Below are positions 61,721-64,000 of a stretch of 64,000 nucleotides of DNA, piece after piece (position 1 is the first letter of the stretch; each line of letters begins with the position of its first letter). A model generated the notes under the pieces. It was not told where the DNA came from. It did not search any database and was given only the letters and a program-made list of their open reading frames with translations. The stretch spans positions 7,844,570-7,908,569 of the forward strand of contig OX387602.1 of assembly GCA_947568835.1 (NCBI GenBank). The letters are read 5' to 3'. Source of the stretch: Protonemura montana (Eukaryota; Arthropoda; Insecta; Plecoptera; Nemouridae). A program made the position numbers and the translations under genes.

Positions 61721-64000
61721 AAAGTTTCGTCGTGAAAATGTTCCCATCCCAAATGACTGTTACTAACACACGACACAGCCATATACTGATATTAAACACA
61801 GCATTGCAATCGCGCGAGCGAATAAGGACCGCGACACGTTTGCTCTGCTATATAAGATTGTCGTGTATCTTTATAAGACGTCGAGGTAATGCTTGATTCG
61901 CACAGCAAGACTGCCAGGCATACGCCGAATGTTTGCAAACATTTGCATCTCACTGTGCCACACTTGTATAATAATGGCAGAATAACGATGCACTTAGAAA
62001 TTCAATCAGCACCAAGTAGGAATGTGCTTTTTCACTTTTATTTTTTATCATTTCAAAGCATCAGCCCGTGATTTTCTTTTAAATTAACATGGCCATAAAG
62101 AATTTCTTTGAAGGAAAAATCTTAAAAAGCGAAACATGAGATGCTGCAGCATAAAGATTTGTACACACTTAATTTGAAATTTAAGTAGCACTTATTCGGA
62201 TTTCATATTCGATGCGCGAGTTGGCAAGTCACTTGCTGAGAAATCTTATGCAAACAGTAAGTAGGTGCGTGCTACCTAGGTAGGCCAGGAGTAATCAACT
62301 CATGAGGACAGGAGAGGGGGCGTCCAAATAACCTGAAGCTAGCGCCATGTGTGTTGGGACTCGTGAGAATTTAATTGCGACGATGTCGCGAAGGAGTCGA
62401 CGCCGACCCAGGACGCCTGAACCCCCGTAAGTGGCAACGGTGTGCGAACTGCAAAGTGAATACATCCCAGGAAGCGTCGGCCTGGGACCGGGAATCTGTG
62501 GAGGATGCCTCGACCACCGTTGCTATGAAACAGGGAATTATGTAACCTCCGTCGAGCGCGCCGAGCACACGCCTTAACGATCTCAACTTAATTGCAATCA
62601 AGGTGTCGCTAAAATCGATGATGTGGCACTATGGTAACAGGCCATCTAAAACCGTAAGCGAAAGACACAGATGATCATTTAAAGATAGGAAGATGCGATA
62701 GAAATCTGTTTTAGTTAACGACTAATTCCCAAAATAAATAAATAAATAAAAAACTTCATCCCACGGACCAATTCATGCTGGCGCCAGATATTTAATCAGT
62801 TACATTTTAACTAAGTCTTTTGCCCGAGGAAAAACAAAACCAATTCCGCCGAAATCAAGCCTTGAAATTCGTTTCTCTGAAAGAATGGAAGATATTTTTT
62901 CTCTCTGGGAGTATGAGAGTTGGAAGATGGCTCTATCCGATAAGACAACGAATGCTGCACCACCACGTGGAGGGAGTCGGTTGACGACTCAGTCTTGCCC
63001 ACCATGGAAGGCCTGGTCCTGACAGATCTACCCAAACTCGAGATGCTGGTGACAACCAAAACCATATGACGTTATTGTGTGACGCACTCCGTCGCGCTTT
63101 TCCCACTCGTACAAAACATTCCTGCCAGTCCCTTGCAAGAAACTTGCGTTCCCTACTCACTGTCTGACGACAAAAAAGCTGGATAACAATTTGTAACATG
63201 AAATCTGTGTCATACTAAAGTATCATATTTTAGTCTAGTACCTGTATGTGAGAGAAATTGAAAAGTAATATCAACCTATGGACATTTTTTGTGAATGTGA
63301 TTTCTATAGTTGTATTCATTTGACGGTGTGGTGAAATTTCATCGGTAATAAGTATATTCATTAAAAGCAATAAGTTTAATGCATACTCGTGTCTTTACAA
63401 ATATAACTGTAATAATGTTCTATTTAACTACGAGGGAAAAACGAATATAGAGCGGAATCTACCTCGTAGGTGTAACTAAGGACACGGAATAGTTGGCATC
63501 AACACGCATACGTAGCGTGAAAACGTTGGGCAATACGCTTGTTGTGTCTATAGTTGGCAATAGCTCGCGCTGTAATGTTGTGCAAATATCCTCGCCGCCT
63601 TGCAGGCGTGTTTACAAGCAGGGACTCCGTACTATTGACCGTCGCGTAACAGCGTACTTTATGCTCGTTACACTAGTAGAAATATACGCCAAAATTTCTG
63701 CTTTGGTGCGTCGGTGCCATCACGGTTTCACCGGCTCCAAAGCTTTACCACAAACAACCAGAAGGGACGCGTACCGTGCTCAGAGCGTATCGGGTTTGGA
63801 AGTTCTGTGTGGGATGTGTGATGCGGAGAACACTTTTATCACTAACAAAGAAGCCGGGGCCGGCATAATGAGAGGGTGAAACTAAGAATGTCAGCTGGAA
63901 AATTAGAATGTTTAGGGGTGTTGTTCACGCTTCTTGCTCGGTCAGGATAATGGAGGCCGCTCTTGAAAGTCATCGAAGGAATTACAAGGTCACCTGGGTA
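61721..64000. other. Non-coding stretch to right edge
   Basis: No gene recognised. The frame at 63493-63879 (128 codons, plus strand) is the longest near this edge. It has a few cysteines but no recognisable domain, and no splice partners were identified. An (AAAT)n run lies at 62731-62753. Confidence 0.45.
62731..62753 (+). repeat. (AAAT)n microsatellite
   Basis: About five tandem AAAT units followed by a short poly-A. Confidence 0.85.

Noticed and set aside
63493..63879. 128-codon open frame, the longest start-to-stop frame near the right edge
   Set aside because: No recognisable domain, no splice context, and the length is within what chance gives in 64 kb.

Overview
This window looks like intron-dominated nuclear DNA from an arthropod, probably an insect or close relative with large introns. 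It is AT-rich by eye (no base count was run). It has no operon-like packing, and stop codons occur in all frames, so open frames rarely exceed about 100 codons. Homopolymer, dinucleotide and short tandem repeats are scattered throughout. Only one conserved host coding segment could be recognised: a 144-nt cadherin exon on the minus strand near the left edge (1703-1846). It has consensus splice sites at both ends and encodes the calcium-binding linker and start of the next extracellular cadherin repeat. The peptide closely resembles arthropod N-cadherin (CadN).

Layout. 1-1702 lies downstream of the exon in the gene's direction; it holds a tRNA-like remnant at the left edge and two copies of a short dispersed repeat. 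1847-22780 shows no recognisable gene; it holds a G-quadruplex-capable tract (7690-7719), a possible small inverted-repeat element (9230-9360), a near-perfect 46-51 bp inverted repeat able to fold as a hairpin (17288-17428), and low-complexity tracts. 22781-23454 is a broken, 5'-truncated non-LTR retrotransposon reverse-transcriptase remnant. 23455-64000 is again non-coding by every criterion available here; it holds further copies of the dispersed TGGCACCTCCAC-type repeat, a tRNA-derived SINE-like sequence (about 51785-51893), several CpG-rich islands, and short minisatellites.

Interpretation. If the cadherin gene is intact, DNA to the right of the exon is upstream in the transcript. The most economical reading is that much of the window is one or more very long cadherin introns carrying old mobile-element debris. 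The other open reading frames show no family resemblance, and I treat them as chance frames. I found no convincing new gene system, CRISPR array, rRNA or functional tRNA. The items most worth checking are the symmetric cadherin exon (a possible alternative-splicing cassette), the 17.3 kb hairpin, and the two recurring short sequence motifs.
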